Shown here: in pieces, positions 16,218 through 24,878 of the stretch
Numbering within the stretch: position 1 is the stretch's first letter
How the letters are laid out: every line of letters begins with the position of its first letter
Assembly: GCF_023028105.1 (NCBI RefSeq)
Contig: NZ_CP095491.1
Span: 3,596,001 to 3,660,000, forward strand
Reading direction: 5' to 3'
DNA: 64,000 nt
Origin: Halosolutus gelatinilyticus
Lineage (GTDB): Archaea; Halobacteriota; Halobacteria; Halobacteriales; Natrialbaceae
Notes under the pieces: generated by a model
Seen by the model: only the letters and a program-made list of their open reading frames with translations
Databases searched by the model: none
What the model was told of the DNA's origin: nothing
Position numbers and translations under genes: made by a program

Positions 16218-16470
16218 GGTTCTCCTCCTCGATTCGCCGTCCGGCCTCCCCGTGGGGACGCGGACGGACTGCCACGTCTCGGCTCGGGGCGAACGACCCC
16301 GTGCGGACCGAACAGTCTCGTCTCGTACACGAATCCACGTATTCGCACGAACGAGTAAAATCTGCCGTTTGCGTTTTCGTACTCACGCGAACGGACTTTT
16401 TTCCGCGTCTCGAGCGCTCTCGGCGCCGAGAACTGCACCGCCGCCGACCCGGAAACCGCGAACCGGAGCG

Positions 16471-17892
16471 CTAGTCGTCGCTGGGGCCGATCGACGCGGG
16501 GTCGGCGTCCGCGGTCCCGTCCGGCGCTACCGCATCGAACAGCGGGCTCTCTTCGCCCGGGACGAACGTGTTGAGCAGCAGCGCCGACAGCGCGGTGACG
16601 ATGACCGGCTGTCCGAAGAACGTCTCGGCGGCGTTCGGGAGTCCCTTGAGCGCTTCGGGCGTCGTGGCGACGCCGAGTCCGAGTCCCAGCGCGACCGCGA
16701 CGATGACGGTGTTCCGGCGATCGAGGTCCGCGTGCGTGACGACCAGTCGGACCCCACTCGCCGCGACCATGCCGGCCATGAGCAGGACCGCGCCGCCGAA
16801 GACCGCGCTCGGGATGGTCGCGACGGCGGCGCCGACTGTGGGGCTCAGTCCGAGGATCGCGAGAAAGACGCCGCCGATGCCGACGACGTGCCGGCTCATC
16901 ACGCCGGTGAAGTTGACGATGCCGACGTTCTGGGAGAACGACGTGATCGGGAACGCGGCGAAGACGGCGCCGATCGAACTCAGGAGGCCGTCGTTGAACA
17001 GGCCGCCGCGGAACTCCTCGTTCGTCGGGTTCCGACCCTCGGCGGCCGTCACGCCCGACATGTCGCCGACGGTCTCCATCGCGGAGACGAGAAAGAGGAA
17101 GGCGAACGTGACGATCGCGATCGGCTCGAACTCGAAGCCGAACCGGGTGGGCGAGGGCAGCGCGATCCAGGCCGCGTTGCCGACGGGCGAGAAGTCGATC
17201 AGTTCGAGCCCGAAGCCGAGCCCGAGGGAGGCGGCGAGCGTGGACCCGAACGCGACCGCGTAACTCACGCCGATCGCGACGAGGACGCTCAGTAGCCGCG
17301 TGACGCCGCGCGTGAACATGTTGAGGCCGACGGCGATCGCCAGGACGAGCGCGGCCAGTCCGATGTTGTGCAGCGCGCCGTAATCGTCCGCGCCGGCGCC
17401 GCCGGCGGCGTAGTCCATCCCGATGGGAATCAGGTAGAGGCCGATGATGACGACGACGAGGCCGGTGACGAGCGGCGGGAAGAATGGTCTGATGCGAGAG
17501 AACTGCCAGCCGATGAGTCCTTCGACGGCGAATCCGGTGACGAGGATCGCACCGAAGACGGCGGCCAACCCGTAGTCCGCCCCGATCGCGATCGACGCGC
17601 CGACGAACGTGAAGCTCGATCCCATCACGATCGGGAGGCGCGCGCCGATCGGGCCGACGGTGTACGCCTGGATGACCGTCGCCAGGCCCGAAAACAGAAG
17701 GACCATCTGGACGATGTACGCCGTATCGGCGGGATCGAGACCGATGTCGCCGGCGACGACGTACGCGACCGCCGTCGCGGGCACAATCATGACCGCGACG
17801 TGCTGTAACCCGAGCAGGATCGACCGCGGCAATGGCGGCCGATCATCGAGCCCGTATTCTAGCTGAATGCCCTCGTCCGGTTCGGTTGACAT
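16471..17892 (-). CDS. Uracil/xanthine permease family transporter (NCS2)
   Basis: A 473-residue nucleobase:cation symporter-2 protein with about 14 membrane segments. Signatures include LPRSILLGLQHVAVMIVPAT at the N terminus, GARLPIVMGSSFTFVGASIA, an ETVGDMSGVTAAEGRNPT segment in the middle (the Glu of NCS2 transporters) and TSFSQNVGIVNFTGVMSRH, the NCS2 signature. It imports uracil, xanthine or another purine. The hpt gene, 166 bases upstream on the same strand, favours a purine substrate (inference). ATG 17892 (MSTEPDEGIQLEYG) is preferred over an upstream in-frame start at 17925. TATA-like sequences lie at 17921-17943. Confidence 0.92.
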   Translation of the reverse strand: MSTEPDEGIQLEYGLDDRPPLPRSILLGLQHVAVMIVPATAVAYVVAGDIGLDPADTAYIVQMVLLFSGLATVIQAYTVGPIGARLPIVMGSSFTFVGASIAIGADYGLAAVFGAILVTGFAVEGLIGWQFSRIRPFFPPLVTGLVVVIIGLYLIPIGMDYAAGGAGADDYGALHNIGLAALVLAIAVGLNMFTRGVTRLLSVLVAIGVSYAVAFGSTLAASLGLGFGLELIDFSPVGNAAWIALPSPTRFGFEFEPIAIVTFAFLFLVSAMETVGDMSGVTAAEGRNPTNEEFRGGLFNDGLLSSIGAVFAAFPITSFSQNVGIVNFTGVMSRHVVGIGGVFLAILGLSPTVGAAVATIPSAVFGGAVLLMAGMVAASGVRLVVTHADLDRRNTVIVAVALGLGLGVATTPEALKGLPNAAETFFGQPVIVTALSALLLNTFVPGEESPLFDAVAPDGTADADPASIGPSDD

Positions 17893-18058
17893 GCTCTGGT
17901 CATCCCCTTTCGAAGCCCGCACCAAAAAGTTTCGTATATGCGCTCAGGACAACCCTGTTATCGGATAGAAATGTGCACATACGTGTATAGGTCGTCTGGA
18001 TATGTGGACGGCGGACTACCGGCTATCGATCGCCACAAAACATAGGATGTTTTAGATA
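17893..18058 (-). promoter_or_regulatory. hpt-permease intergenic region with AT-rich partial inverted repeats
   Basis: A 166-base AT-rich gap between hpt and the NCS2 permease. It contains an 8-base palindrome TGTGCACA followed by ATACGTGTAT (about 17971-17988) and TATA-like sequences nearer the permease start. This suggests the permease has its own promoter and possibly an operator. No protein or riboswitch was recognised. Confidence 0.35.
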
Positions 18059-18604
18059 TCAGTGAACCGTTACGTCGCCGTCCTCGACCGTGATGTCGAT
18101 GAGGCTGGTCGCCTCGAACTCGGTGTCGTCGAGCGCGGAGGGGCCGGCCTTCCGCATCACGACAACGATGTCGACGATCTTGGCCCCGATGTCGGACAGC
18201 GCCTCGCAGATCGCGGCCAGCGTCCCGCCGGTCGAGAGCATGTCGTCGACGACGACGACGCGATCGCCCGCCTCGACGTCGTTGATGTACATCTCCGACT
18301 CCGAGTAACCCGTCTGCTGGTGCAACGAGACCTCGCCGTCGAGGCCGTAGGCTCGTTTCCGGATCACGACGAGCGGGATGTCGGTCTGGAGCGAGAGCGC
18401 GGTGGCGAGGTGGATCCCCATCGCCTCCGGGGCGACGATCTTGTCGACGTCCAGATCGGCCGTCTGCATGACCTCGACGACCACCTCCCGCAACAGGTCG
18501 GGGTCGAGCATCGGGACGCCGTTGCTGATGGGGTGGACGAGGTACTCGTAGCCGTCCTTGTCGATGATCGGTGCCTCGTCGAGGGACGTGATGAGCTTCT
18601 CCAT
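18059..18604 (-). CDS. hpt: Hypoxanthine/guanine phosphoribosyltransferase
   Basis: A 181-residue type I phosphoribosyltransferase of the archaeal Hpt/PurR-like group. The PRPP-binding motif is [19 protein letters not shown] near residue 115. The N-terminal part ([20 protein letters not shown], then [12 protein letters not shown]) matches haloarchaeal Hpt, and [17 protein letters not shown] is the pre-PRPP loop. It converts hypoxanthine or guanine plus PRPP to IMP or GMP in purine salvage. A TATA-like GCTTTTGCC about 27 bases before ATG 18604 supports the start. The permease gene downstream on the same strand would supply the base. Confidence 0.92.
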   Translation of the reverse strand: MEKLITSLDEAPIIDKDGYEYLVHPISNGVPMLDPDLLREVVVEVMQTADLDVDKIVAPEAMGIHLATALSLQTDIPLVVIRKRAYGLDGEVSLHQQTGYSESEMYINDVEAGDRVVVVDDMLSTGGTLAAICEALSDIGAKIVDIVVVMRKAGPSALDDTEFEATSLIDITVEDGDVTVH

Positions 18605-18773
18605 ACCGCCGGTTCGGGCAATCGGGGCAAAAGCCGATCGTTCTCCGGTCGATCGCGCGGCCGTCGGCGCACGAACGCCCGGCGGGCACCGGTCTCGCGC
18701 CTTCGCCGTCCGTTCGAGGCGTCGCGGCCGATCGTCCCGGCGGTCCGTGAACGCCCGTCGTGCACCGGGTTCC

Positions 18774-18780
18774 GAATTAA
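18774..18780 (+). promoter_or_regulatory. TATA-like box of the E1-alpha gene
   Basis: GAATTAA is centred about 28 bases before the ATG at 18805 in otherwise GC-rich DNA. This is consistent with a leaderless transcript starting at the E1-alpha ATG. Confidence 0.5.
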
Positions 18781-18804
18781 CTCCCCGGGGAGCGTACGAT
18801 CGCT

Positions 18805-19932
18805 ATGACCGAGGAGACGGTCGCGCGGTTCGATATCAGATCGGTACAGGTCCTCTCGCCGGACGAGACGGTCGACGAAGAACTGGTTCCCGATCTGACC
18901 GACGACCAGTTGCTCGACCTGTACGAGTGGATGAAACGATCGCGCCGGCTCGACGAGCGTGCGATCGCGCTGCAGCGCCGGGGTGAACTCGGCACGTACG
19001 CGCCCGCGATCGGGCAAGAAGCGGCCCAGATCGGGACCGCCTTCGCCGCGGCCGACGACGACTGGCTCGTTCCGTCGTTCCGCGAACAGCCCGCCCTCAT
19101 GGTCCACGGGACGCCGCCCGAGAAGGTGCTCCAGTACGCGATGGGCATGGAGGAGGGCGCCGAGATTCCGGGCGGCGAGGGCGCGCTGCCGCCGGCGATC
19201 CCGGTCGGCTCGCAGCCGCTGCACGCGACCGGCGTCGGCTGGGGGGAGTCGCTCCAGGGGCGGGACACGGTCGCGGTCACGTACTTCGGCGACGGCGCGA
19301 CCAGCGAAGGCGACGTCTACGAGGCGCTCAACCTCGCCGGGGTCTACGACGCCCAGACGGTCTTCGTCTGTCAGAACAACCGGTACGCCATTTCCACCGG
19401 GATCGAGAAGCAGACCGAGGCGGAGACGCTCGCCCAGAAGGCGATTGCGGCGGGGATCGAGGGGATCCAGGTCGACGGCAACGACGTCCTGGGCGTGTAC
19501 CGCGTCGCGAACGAGGCCGTCGAGAAGGCCCGCAACGGCGACCCAGTCATGATCGAGGCGCTCACGTACCGACGATCGATGCACACGACCTCCGACGATC
19601 CCTCGGTATACCGCGAGGCCGACGAGGAAGCCGAGTGGGAGGCCCGCGATCCGATCGTCCGCTTCCAGATGTACCTGGAAGACCGAGGGGTTCTGGACGA
19701 GGAGACGAAAGCCGAGATCGAAGACCGGATCGAGTCCGAGGTCGCCGGCGCGATCGATCGAGCGCGGGAGGCTAAAGCGGAGATCGATCCGGCGGACATG
19801 TTCAGGTACGTCTACGCGGACATGCCGCCCGAACTCGAGCGCCAGTTCGAGGCGTTCGAGCGGAGCGAGGAAGCCGAACGCGTCCCCGACGGTGGCGTCG
19901 ACCGCGATTCCGGGGGTGGTCTCGATGGCTGA
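18805..19932 (+). CDS. 2-oxoacid dehydrogenase E1 component, alpha subunit
   Basis: A 375-residue thiamine-diphosphate enzyme subunit of the pyruvate/branched-chain 2-oxoacid dehydrogenase E1-alpha family. The TPP motif is at about residues 160-200: FGDGATSEGDVYEALNLAGV, continuing FVCQNNRYAIST. The phosphorylation-loop-like region YRRSMHTTSDDPSVYR is also present. With E1-beta it decarboxylates a 2-oxoacid and acylates a lipoyl E2. No E2, E3 or lipoyl-ligase gene is in the window, so the partner complex is encoded elsewhere or the pair works with another acceptor. Its last codons overlap the E1-beta start by 8 bases. Confidence 0.93.
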   Translation: MTEETVARFDIRSVQVLSPDETVDEELVPDLTDDQLLDLYEWMKRSRRLDERAIALQRRGELGTYAPAIGQEAAQIGTAFAAADDDWLVPSFREQPALMVHGTPPEKVLQYAMGMEEGAEIPGGEGALPPAIPVGSQPLHATGVGWGESLQGRDTVAVTYFGDGATSEGDVYEALNLAGVYDAQTVFVCQNNRYAISTGIEKQTEAETLAQKAIAAGIEGIQVDGNDVLGVYRVANEAVEKARNGDPVMIEALTYRRSMHTTSDDPSVYREADEEAEWEARDPIVRFQMYLEDRGVLDEETKAEIEDRIESEVAGAIDRAREAKAEIDPADMFRYVYADMPPELERQFEAFERSEEAERVPDGGVDRDSGGGLDG

Positions 19933-20887
19933 GCGCCTCCGGATGGTCGAGGCCGTCCGCGAGACGCTCCGCGCGGAGCTCGAACGCGACGATGGCGTCG
20001 TCGTCTACGGCGAGGACGTCGGCCGCGCGGGCGGGGTCTTTCGCGCCACGCAGGGCCTGATGGACGAGCATCCGGATCGAGTCTTCGACGCGCCGGTCGC
20101 GGAGGCGGGAATCGTCGGCATGGGCGTCGGGCTCGCGGCCACCGGAATGACGCCCGTCCCGGAGATCCAGTTCCAGAGCTTCCTCTACCAGGGGTTTCAC
20201 CAGCTGGCCCAGCACGTCGCGCGCATCCGAAGTCGAACCCGCGGCACGATCACCTGTCCGATGACGATCCGGACGCCGTACGGCGGGGGCATCCACGCCC
20301 TGGAACTCCACTCCGAGAGCTTCGAGGCCGGATTCGCTCACGTACCCGGCCTGCAGGTGGTCTTCCCGTCTTCTCCGGCCGAGACGAAGGGGTTGCTCAC
20401 CGCCGCGATCCGCAGTCCGGATCCGGTTGTCTTCATGGAGCCGACGCGGCTGTATCGATCGTTCCGGGAGGAGGTCCCGGACGAACACGAGATCCCGCTC
20501 GGCGAGGCCCGCGTGGTCGAGTCGGGCGAGGACATCACCGCGATCGCGTGGGGGTCGATGCTCCGCGAGACCCTCGACGCGGCCGACGAAGTCGATGCGA
20601 GCGTCGAGGTGATCGATCCCCGAACCCTCTACCCGCTGGACACGGCGACGATCGTCGACTCCGTGCGGAAGACCGGCCGCTGCTGCGTCGTCCACGAGGC
20701 GCCACGGACGGCCGGGATGGCCGGCGAGATCACCGCCCGAATCAACGAGGAGGCGTTCTACTACCTCGAAGCTCCGATCGAGCGAGTCACCGGCTACGAC
20801 GTGCCCGTGCCGCTGTTCGCTCGCGAGGACGCCTACCTGCCCGACGCGGACCGGATCGAGACCGGACTCCGCCGGGCGCTCGAGTAG
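19925..20887 (+). CDS. 2-oxoacid dehydrogenase E1 component, beta subunit
   Basis: A 320-residue transketolase-like E1-beta subunit. Motifs include VYGEDVGRAGGVFRATQGLM near the N terminus, the E1-beta signature EIQFQSFLYQGFHQLAQHVA, and RTPYGGGIHALELHSE; the C-terminal transketolase domain carries VEVIDPRTLYPLDTATIVDS. It forms the alpha2beta2 E1 heterotetramer with the upstream gene. ATG 19925 lies inside the end of the alpha gene (8-base overlap), indicating translational coupling. An upstream in-frame start at 19892 is unlikely. An SDR gene begins 12 bases after the stop. Confidence 0.93.
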   Translation: MAERLRMVEAVRETLRAELERDDGVVVYGEDVGRAGGVFRATQGLMDEHPDRVFDAPVAEAGIVGMGVGLAATGMTPVPEIQFQSFLYQGFHQLAQHVARIRSRTRGTITCPMTIRTPYGGGIHALELHSESFEAGFAHVPGLQVVFPSSPAETKGLLTAAIRSPDPVVFMEPTRLYRSFREEVPDEHEIPLGEARVVESGEDITAIAWGSMLRETLDAADEVDASVEVIDPRTLYPLDTATIVDSVRKTGRCCVVHEAPRTAGMAGEITARINEEAFYYLEAPIERVTGYDVPVPLFAREDAYLPDADRIETGLRRALE

Positions 20888-20899
20888 GGTGAGCGAACC

Positions 20900-21895
20900 G
20901 TGACTCCTGCACCGGCGACCGAGGTTTCCGAGCGTCGATCCGCCCGGAGCGACCGCTCTTTCCGGCGGAACCCCGCCGAACGACCGGCACCCACGATCCT
21001 CGTCACCGGCTGCTCGTCGGGGATCGGACGCGCGACGGCCCGCGCCTTCCTCGACGAGGGTTGGATCGTCTACGCGACCGCCCGCGACCCGAACGACCTG
21101 CGCGACCTGGAGGCGGCGGGCGCCGCGATCGATCGGCTCGACGTCACCTCGACCGAGGACGCCGATCGGGTGGTCGAGCGGATCGTCGCCGAGCGCGGCC
21201 GACTCGACTGCCTCGTCAACAACGCCGGCTTCAGCCAGATGGGGCCGATCGAGGACGTGCCGATCGCCGACGTCCGCGAGCAGTACGAGGTGAACGTCTT
21301 CGGCCCGCACCGGCTGATCCGGGCCGCCCTACCGCACATGCGCGAGCGCGGGTCGGGGCGGATCGTCAACGTCACGAGCATCACCGATCGGTTCCCGATC
21401 GCCGGAACCGGCGTCTACAGCGGCTCCAAGGCCGCGCTCGCGGCCACCAGTCAGGCCCTTCGACAGGAGGTTCGCGACTCGGGGATCGACGTCGTCGTGG
21501 TCGAACCGACGGTCGTCGCGACGCGCCACTACGATCGGACGCGCGAGGAACTCGTCGACGTCGACCACGGCGCGGCGTACACCGACCTCTACGAGCTGCA
21601 CGAACTGTTGCACACGATCAAGAGCGGCGGGCCGGGAATCGCCTCGCCCGAGACCGTCGCCGAGACGATCCTCGAAGCGGCGACCAGCGAGCGCCCGAAG
21701 CGGCGGTACTCGGTCGGCTGGACGGCGAAAGTCGGCGCCGCCGTCGCCGCTGCGGTCCCCGACTCGTGGCGGACCCCGCTCCTCTACACGGGCGTCCGCG
21801 CCGCCACCTCAGAGCCGGGGAAGCGACTGCTCCGGTGGTGGTTCGCGAGGAACCACCGCGCGGACGCCGTCGACGATCGGCGAGGCAGCCGGTGA
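20900..21895 (+). CDS. Short-chain dehydrogenase/reductase
   Basis: A 331-residue classical SDR. The cofactor motif is TGCSSGIGRATARAF (about residues 36-50). NNAGFSQMGPIEDV follows, the catalytic Ser is in VNVTSITDRF, and the YxxxK is GVYSGSKAALAATS. The C-terminal extension of about 80 residues resembles that of SDRs acting on retinol- or lipid-like alcohols; the substrate is unknown. The N terminus has a 30-residue arginine-rich lead before the Rossmann strand, so a start inside it is possible. The GTG at 20900, 12 bases after the E1-beta stop, suggests one operon with the E1 genes. Confidence 0.88.
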   Translation: MTPAPATEVSERRSARSDRSFRRNPAERPAPTILVTGCSSGIGRATARAFLDEGWIVYATARDPNDLRDLEAAGAAIDRLDVTSTEDADRVVERIVAERGRLDCLVNNAGFSQMGPIEDVPIADVREQYEVNVFGPHRLIRAALPHMRERGSGRIVNVTSITDRFPIAGTGVYSGSKAALAATSQALRQEVRDSGIDVVVVEPTVVATRHYDRTREELVDVDHGAAYTDLYELHELLHTIKSGGPGIASPETVAETILEAATSERPKRRYSVGWTAKVGAAVAAAVPDSWRTPLLYTGVRAATSEPGKRLLRWWFARNHRADAVDDRRGSR

Positions 21896-22001
21896 CCGCC
21901 GACGAACGCCCCGGACGATCGTTTCGCCTCCCGCGACCGTCTCTCACGACCGAAAAAGGGCTTTGTGAGCGCTCGTCGAAACATCCCGCGAAACCGTGAG
22001 T

Positions 22002-22520
22002 ATGCCTTCGCCGGAGATCCGAAACTTCAGCGACCAGTTCGTCCACGACCTCGCCGCCGTCTACGATATGGAGCTGAAACTGGTCGACGCGCTCGACGAC
22101 CTGTCGCGACGAGCCGCGAACGACAACCTCAGTAAGGGGTTCGCGATCCACCAAACCGAGACGAAAACCCAGGTCCGACGCGTCGAGGAGGCGTTCGCGG
22201 CGCTGGATCGGGAGCCCGAACGGCGGGCAAATCCGATCGTCGACGGCCTGCTGGCGGACACCGAGGAGTTCGACGATCGGGCGAGAAGCGCCGGCCCCCG
22301 GAACCTCCACTACCTGACCGCGGCCACGATGACGGAGCGGATCGAGATCACCAGCTACGAGGGGCTGCTGCTGACGGCCGACCGCGCCGGCCTCGGCGAC
22401 GACGCGACGGCACCGCTCGAAGCCAACCTCGAGCAGGAGGAAAAGACCCTGCGAAAGCTCGAGGGGCTCGCGGCCGGCACCGGACGAAAGCGCGGCTGGA
22501 AGACGATCCTCGGGCGCTAA
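22002..22520 (+). CDS. DUF892 (YciF-like) ferritin-fold protein, second copy
   Basis: A 172-residue paralogue of the protein at 12644-13189. The same four-helix pattern is present: FVHDLAAVYDMELKLVDALD, HQTETKTQVRRVEEAF, MTERIEITSYEGLL and a C-terminal EQEEKTLRKLEGL helix. Conserved Glu/His positions match between the copies, suggesting a di-metal site. The C terminus is basic (GTGRKRGWKTILGR), unlike the acidic first copy. Function is stress-related in the family but biochemically undefined. A GTG two codons upstream (21996) is an alternative start. Confidence 0.87.
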   Translation: MPSPEIRNFSDQFVHDLAAVYDMELKLVDALDDLSRRAANDNLSKGFAIHQTETKTQVRRVEEAFAALDREPERRANPIVDGLLADTEEFDDRARSAGPRNLHYLTAATMTERIEITSYEGLLLTADRAGLGDDATAPLEANLEQEEKTLRKLEGLAAGTGRKRGWKTILGR

Positions 22521-22563
22521 TCCCGTCTTCGAAGTCGCGGCCGACCGCGGCTAGCATCCGGCC

Positions 22564-23319
22564 CTACTTCGTTCGAATCTTCTCGAGATCGATTCGCGTC
22601 GCTTCGGGGACCGACCGATCCGCATCACCCACGACGGCGAACTCGCCCCGATCGTCCCGTTCGTCCCGTTCGTCCACGTCCGCGGCGAGCACGATCGGAC
22701 CCTCGGCGAGCAGCGGGGCGATTACACCCGCGACGACGGTCCGGGGATCCGACAGCGGCGCACGGACGACGACCCGATCGCCCCGTTCGAGCCCGTACTC
22801 GTCGACGATCGTCCCGGCCGAGTCGAGGGCCGTCTCGTGAGTGAGCGTTCGATCGCCGTCGGCCAGCAAATCCGTCTCGGGATCGATCGAGAGCGGCGGA
22901 AACGACGGATTCTCGCTCCAGAGGCCGGCATCGAAGTGGTGGACGCCCGGGTCGTCGGGCGCGTCCCCGTAGCCGACCCGCTGGGCCCCGCGGGGGAGGT
23001 CGTAGCCGTCGAGGTCGTCGACGGGGGCGACGATCGCCCGAACGTCGTCGACGTCCGAGAGCGCGGTCGGCGGATCGAACCACGTCGTCCCCTCCAGCAG
23101 TGTCGTGCCGAAGCAGGCGAGCAGCGCCAGCGGCCCCTCGCCTGCGACGCCGACGGTGACGCCCTCGCGAACGCCCGCGTGTCGCAGGAAGTTGCCCGCC
23201 TTCCACGAGGTCGTACACAGCCAGTGACGGTCGTACTCCCGTCCGGTCGCGTCGACGAGCGCCGTCCGATCGTCGCGCCGCTCCCGCGCGAGCAGGTCGT
23301 CGACTGTCGCCGCGTTCAT
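22564..23319 (-). CDS. Stand-alone AMP-ligase-like N-terminal domain protein
   Basis: A 251-residue protein resembling the first part of acyl-CoA synthetases (adenylating AMP-binding enzymes). It has an opening such as MNAATVDDLLARERRDDRTA and VDATGREYDRHWLCTTSWKA, then GVREGVTVGVAGEGPLALLA where ligases have the VA-x-x-x-N segment, and LTHETALDSAGTIVDEYGLE late in the protein. The phosphate-binding loop (SSGTTG-x-PK) and the C-terminal lysine domain are absent, so it should not adenylate by the normal route. Similar short proteins occur in haloarchaea, so this is probably an established variant. Role unknown. Confidence 0.7.
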   Translation of the reverse strand: MNAATVDDLLARERRDDRTALVDATGREYDRHWLCTTSWKAGNFLRHAGVREGVTVGVAGEGPLALLACFGTTLLEGTTWFDPPTALSDVDDVRAIVAPVDDLDGYDLPRGAQRVGYGDAPDDPGVHHFDAGLWSENPSFPPLSIDPETDLLADGDRTLTHETALDSAGTIVDEYGLERGDRVVVRAPLSDPRTVVAGVIAPLLAEGPIVLAADVDERDERDDRGEFAVVGDADRSVPEATRIDLEKIRTK

Positions 23320-23526
23320 ACGACGTCATCGGGAACCGGCCGAAAAAAGCCCGCCGACTCGCGGCCGATCGCCGAACGGCCGTCACGGTCGTATTTCCGG
23401 AACTAGCGTCTCGAGGCGGCACAACGACGCGCCGAACGTCGATCCGTCGACCGAGGGACGATCGGCGGATCGAGCGACGAACCGCGGACCAAACGAAACC
23501 GGAGCGAGGAGCGCCTCCGATCGCGC

Positions 23527-24681
23527 TCAGAAGGCGCGCTTGATCTTCTCGAAGAACCCGTCCTTGACCTCGATCTCGTCGCCGCCGGCTTCGGCGAACG
23601 CCTCGAGGGCTTCGCGCTGTTCCTCGTTTAAGGATTCGGGGGTGACGACCTGCACCTGGACGTAGAGGTCGCCGCGGCCGCGGCCGCGGAGACGCGGCAT
23701 CCCCTTCCCCGACAGGCGGAAGGTCTCGCCGCTTTGGGTTCCCTTCGGAACGTCGAACTCGACGGCCCCGTCGAGGGTCGGCACTTCGACCGCGTCGCCG
23801 AAGGTCGCTTGCGGGAACGAGATCGGGAGCCGGTACCGGAGGTCGTCGCCCTCGCGCTCGAACTCCTCGTGCTCGGCGATCGTCACGTCGATAAGGAGGT
23901 CGCCGTGGGGACCGCCCTCGGGGCTCGGCGCGCCTTCGCCCTCCATCCGGAGCGTCTGGCCGTCCTGGATTCCGGCGGGGACGTCGACGGTCAGCGTCGC
24001 CTCGTTGCGGACGTAGCCCTGGCCGCGACACTCGCCGCAGGTCTCCGAGTAGAGGGTTCCGTCGCCCTCGCAGCGGCGGCAGGTGGTCGTCTGCTGGACG
24101 CGTCCGAGCGGCGTCTGTTGAACCTGCGTCACCTGGCCGCGACCCTGACACTCGGGGCAGGTCCGGGCGTCCGCGTCCGGCGGATGGCCCTCGCCGCCGC
24201 AGACGTCGCAGGCTTCAGGCCGCTCGACGGTGAACTGCTTCTCGACGCCCTCGTAGGCCTGCTCGAGGTCAATCTCGAGTTCGGTCCGGAGGTCTCGTCC
24301 CTTTCGCGGGCGACTTCGCCCGCGGCCGCCGCCACCGCCGAAGACCTGCTCGAAGATGTCTCCGAGGCCGCCGCCCATGCCACCGCCCATTCCGCCGAAC
24401 GGGTCGCCGCCCATGCCGCCGGCGCCGCCTCCGCCGGCGTCGAAGCCGTGCTTCTCGGCCTGCTCGTACCGATCGTGCCCCATCCGATCATATGCTTGGC
24501 GTTTCTCCTCGTCGGTAAGGACCTGCTTTGCCTTCTGGATCTTCTTGAACTTCTCCTCGGCGTTCGGGTCGTCGCTGACGTCCGGATGGTACTCCGTAGC
24601 CTTCTTTCGATAGGCCTGTTTGATCTCGTCGGCGGAGGCGTCACGACTCACGCCAAGAGCGTCGTAGAAATCCTCGCTCAT
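23527..24681 (-). CDS. dnaJ: Chaperone protein DnaJ
   Basis: A 384-residue type I Hsp40. The J domain is at residues 1-70 with the HPD motif in KATEYHPDVSDD. A Gly-rich region follows (GGMGGGMGGG). Four zinc-finger CxxCxGxG repeats are clear (CDVCGGEG, CPECQGRG, CRRCEGDG, CGECRGQG), then the C-terminal substrate-binding domain. It recruits substrates to DnaK and stimulates its ATPase. ATG 24681 gives MSEDFYDALGVSRDA. The gene lies 197 bases downstream of dnaK on the same strand and has a TATA-like GTATATCC in that gap (near 24772-24779), so it may also be transcribed on its own. Confidence 0.97.
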   Translation of the reverse strand: MSEDFYDALGVSRDASADEIKQAYRKKATEYHPDVSDDPNAEEKFKKIQKAKQVLTDEEKRQAYDRMGHDRYEQAEKHGFDAGGGGAGGMGGDPFGGMGGGMGGGLGDIFEQVFGGGGGRGRSRPRKGRDLRTELEIDLEQAYEGVEKQFTVERPEACDVCGGEGHPPDADARTCPECQGRGQVTQVQQTPLGRVQQTTTCRRCEGDGTLYSETCGECRGQGYVRNEATLTVDVPAGIQDGQTLRMEGEGAPSPEGGPHGDLLIDVTIAEHEEFEREGDDLRYRLPISFPQATFGDAVEVPTLDGAVEFDVPKGTQSGETFRLSGKGMPRLRGRGRGDLYVQVQVVTPESLNEEQREALEAFAEAGGDEIEVKDGFFEKIKRAF

Positions 24682-24878
24682 TCGTTGTGGGCTGGTACTC
24701 GGTTGAGCCACTTGAAACGAACGTTCTCGCACGCACCTTTTTCCGCTCGGGTTCGCTCGCGTCGCTCACTCGGATATACGAATATGTCAAACCACAAGGC
24801 GAGCGGGTATCGGACTCGCCTGTTCAGTCCACGTTTCCGTCGACGTCGTCGGGCTACGTCCGACGAGCCGAAGACCCG

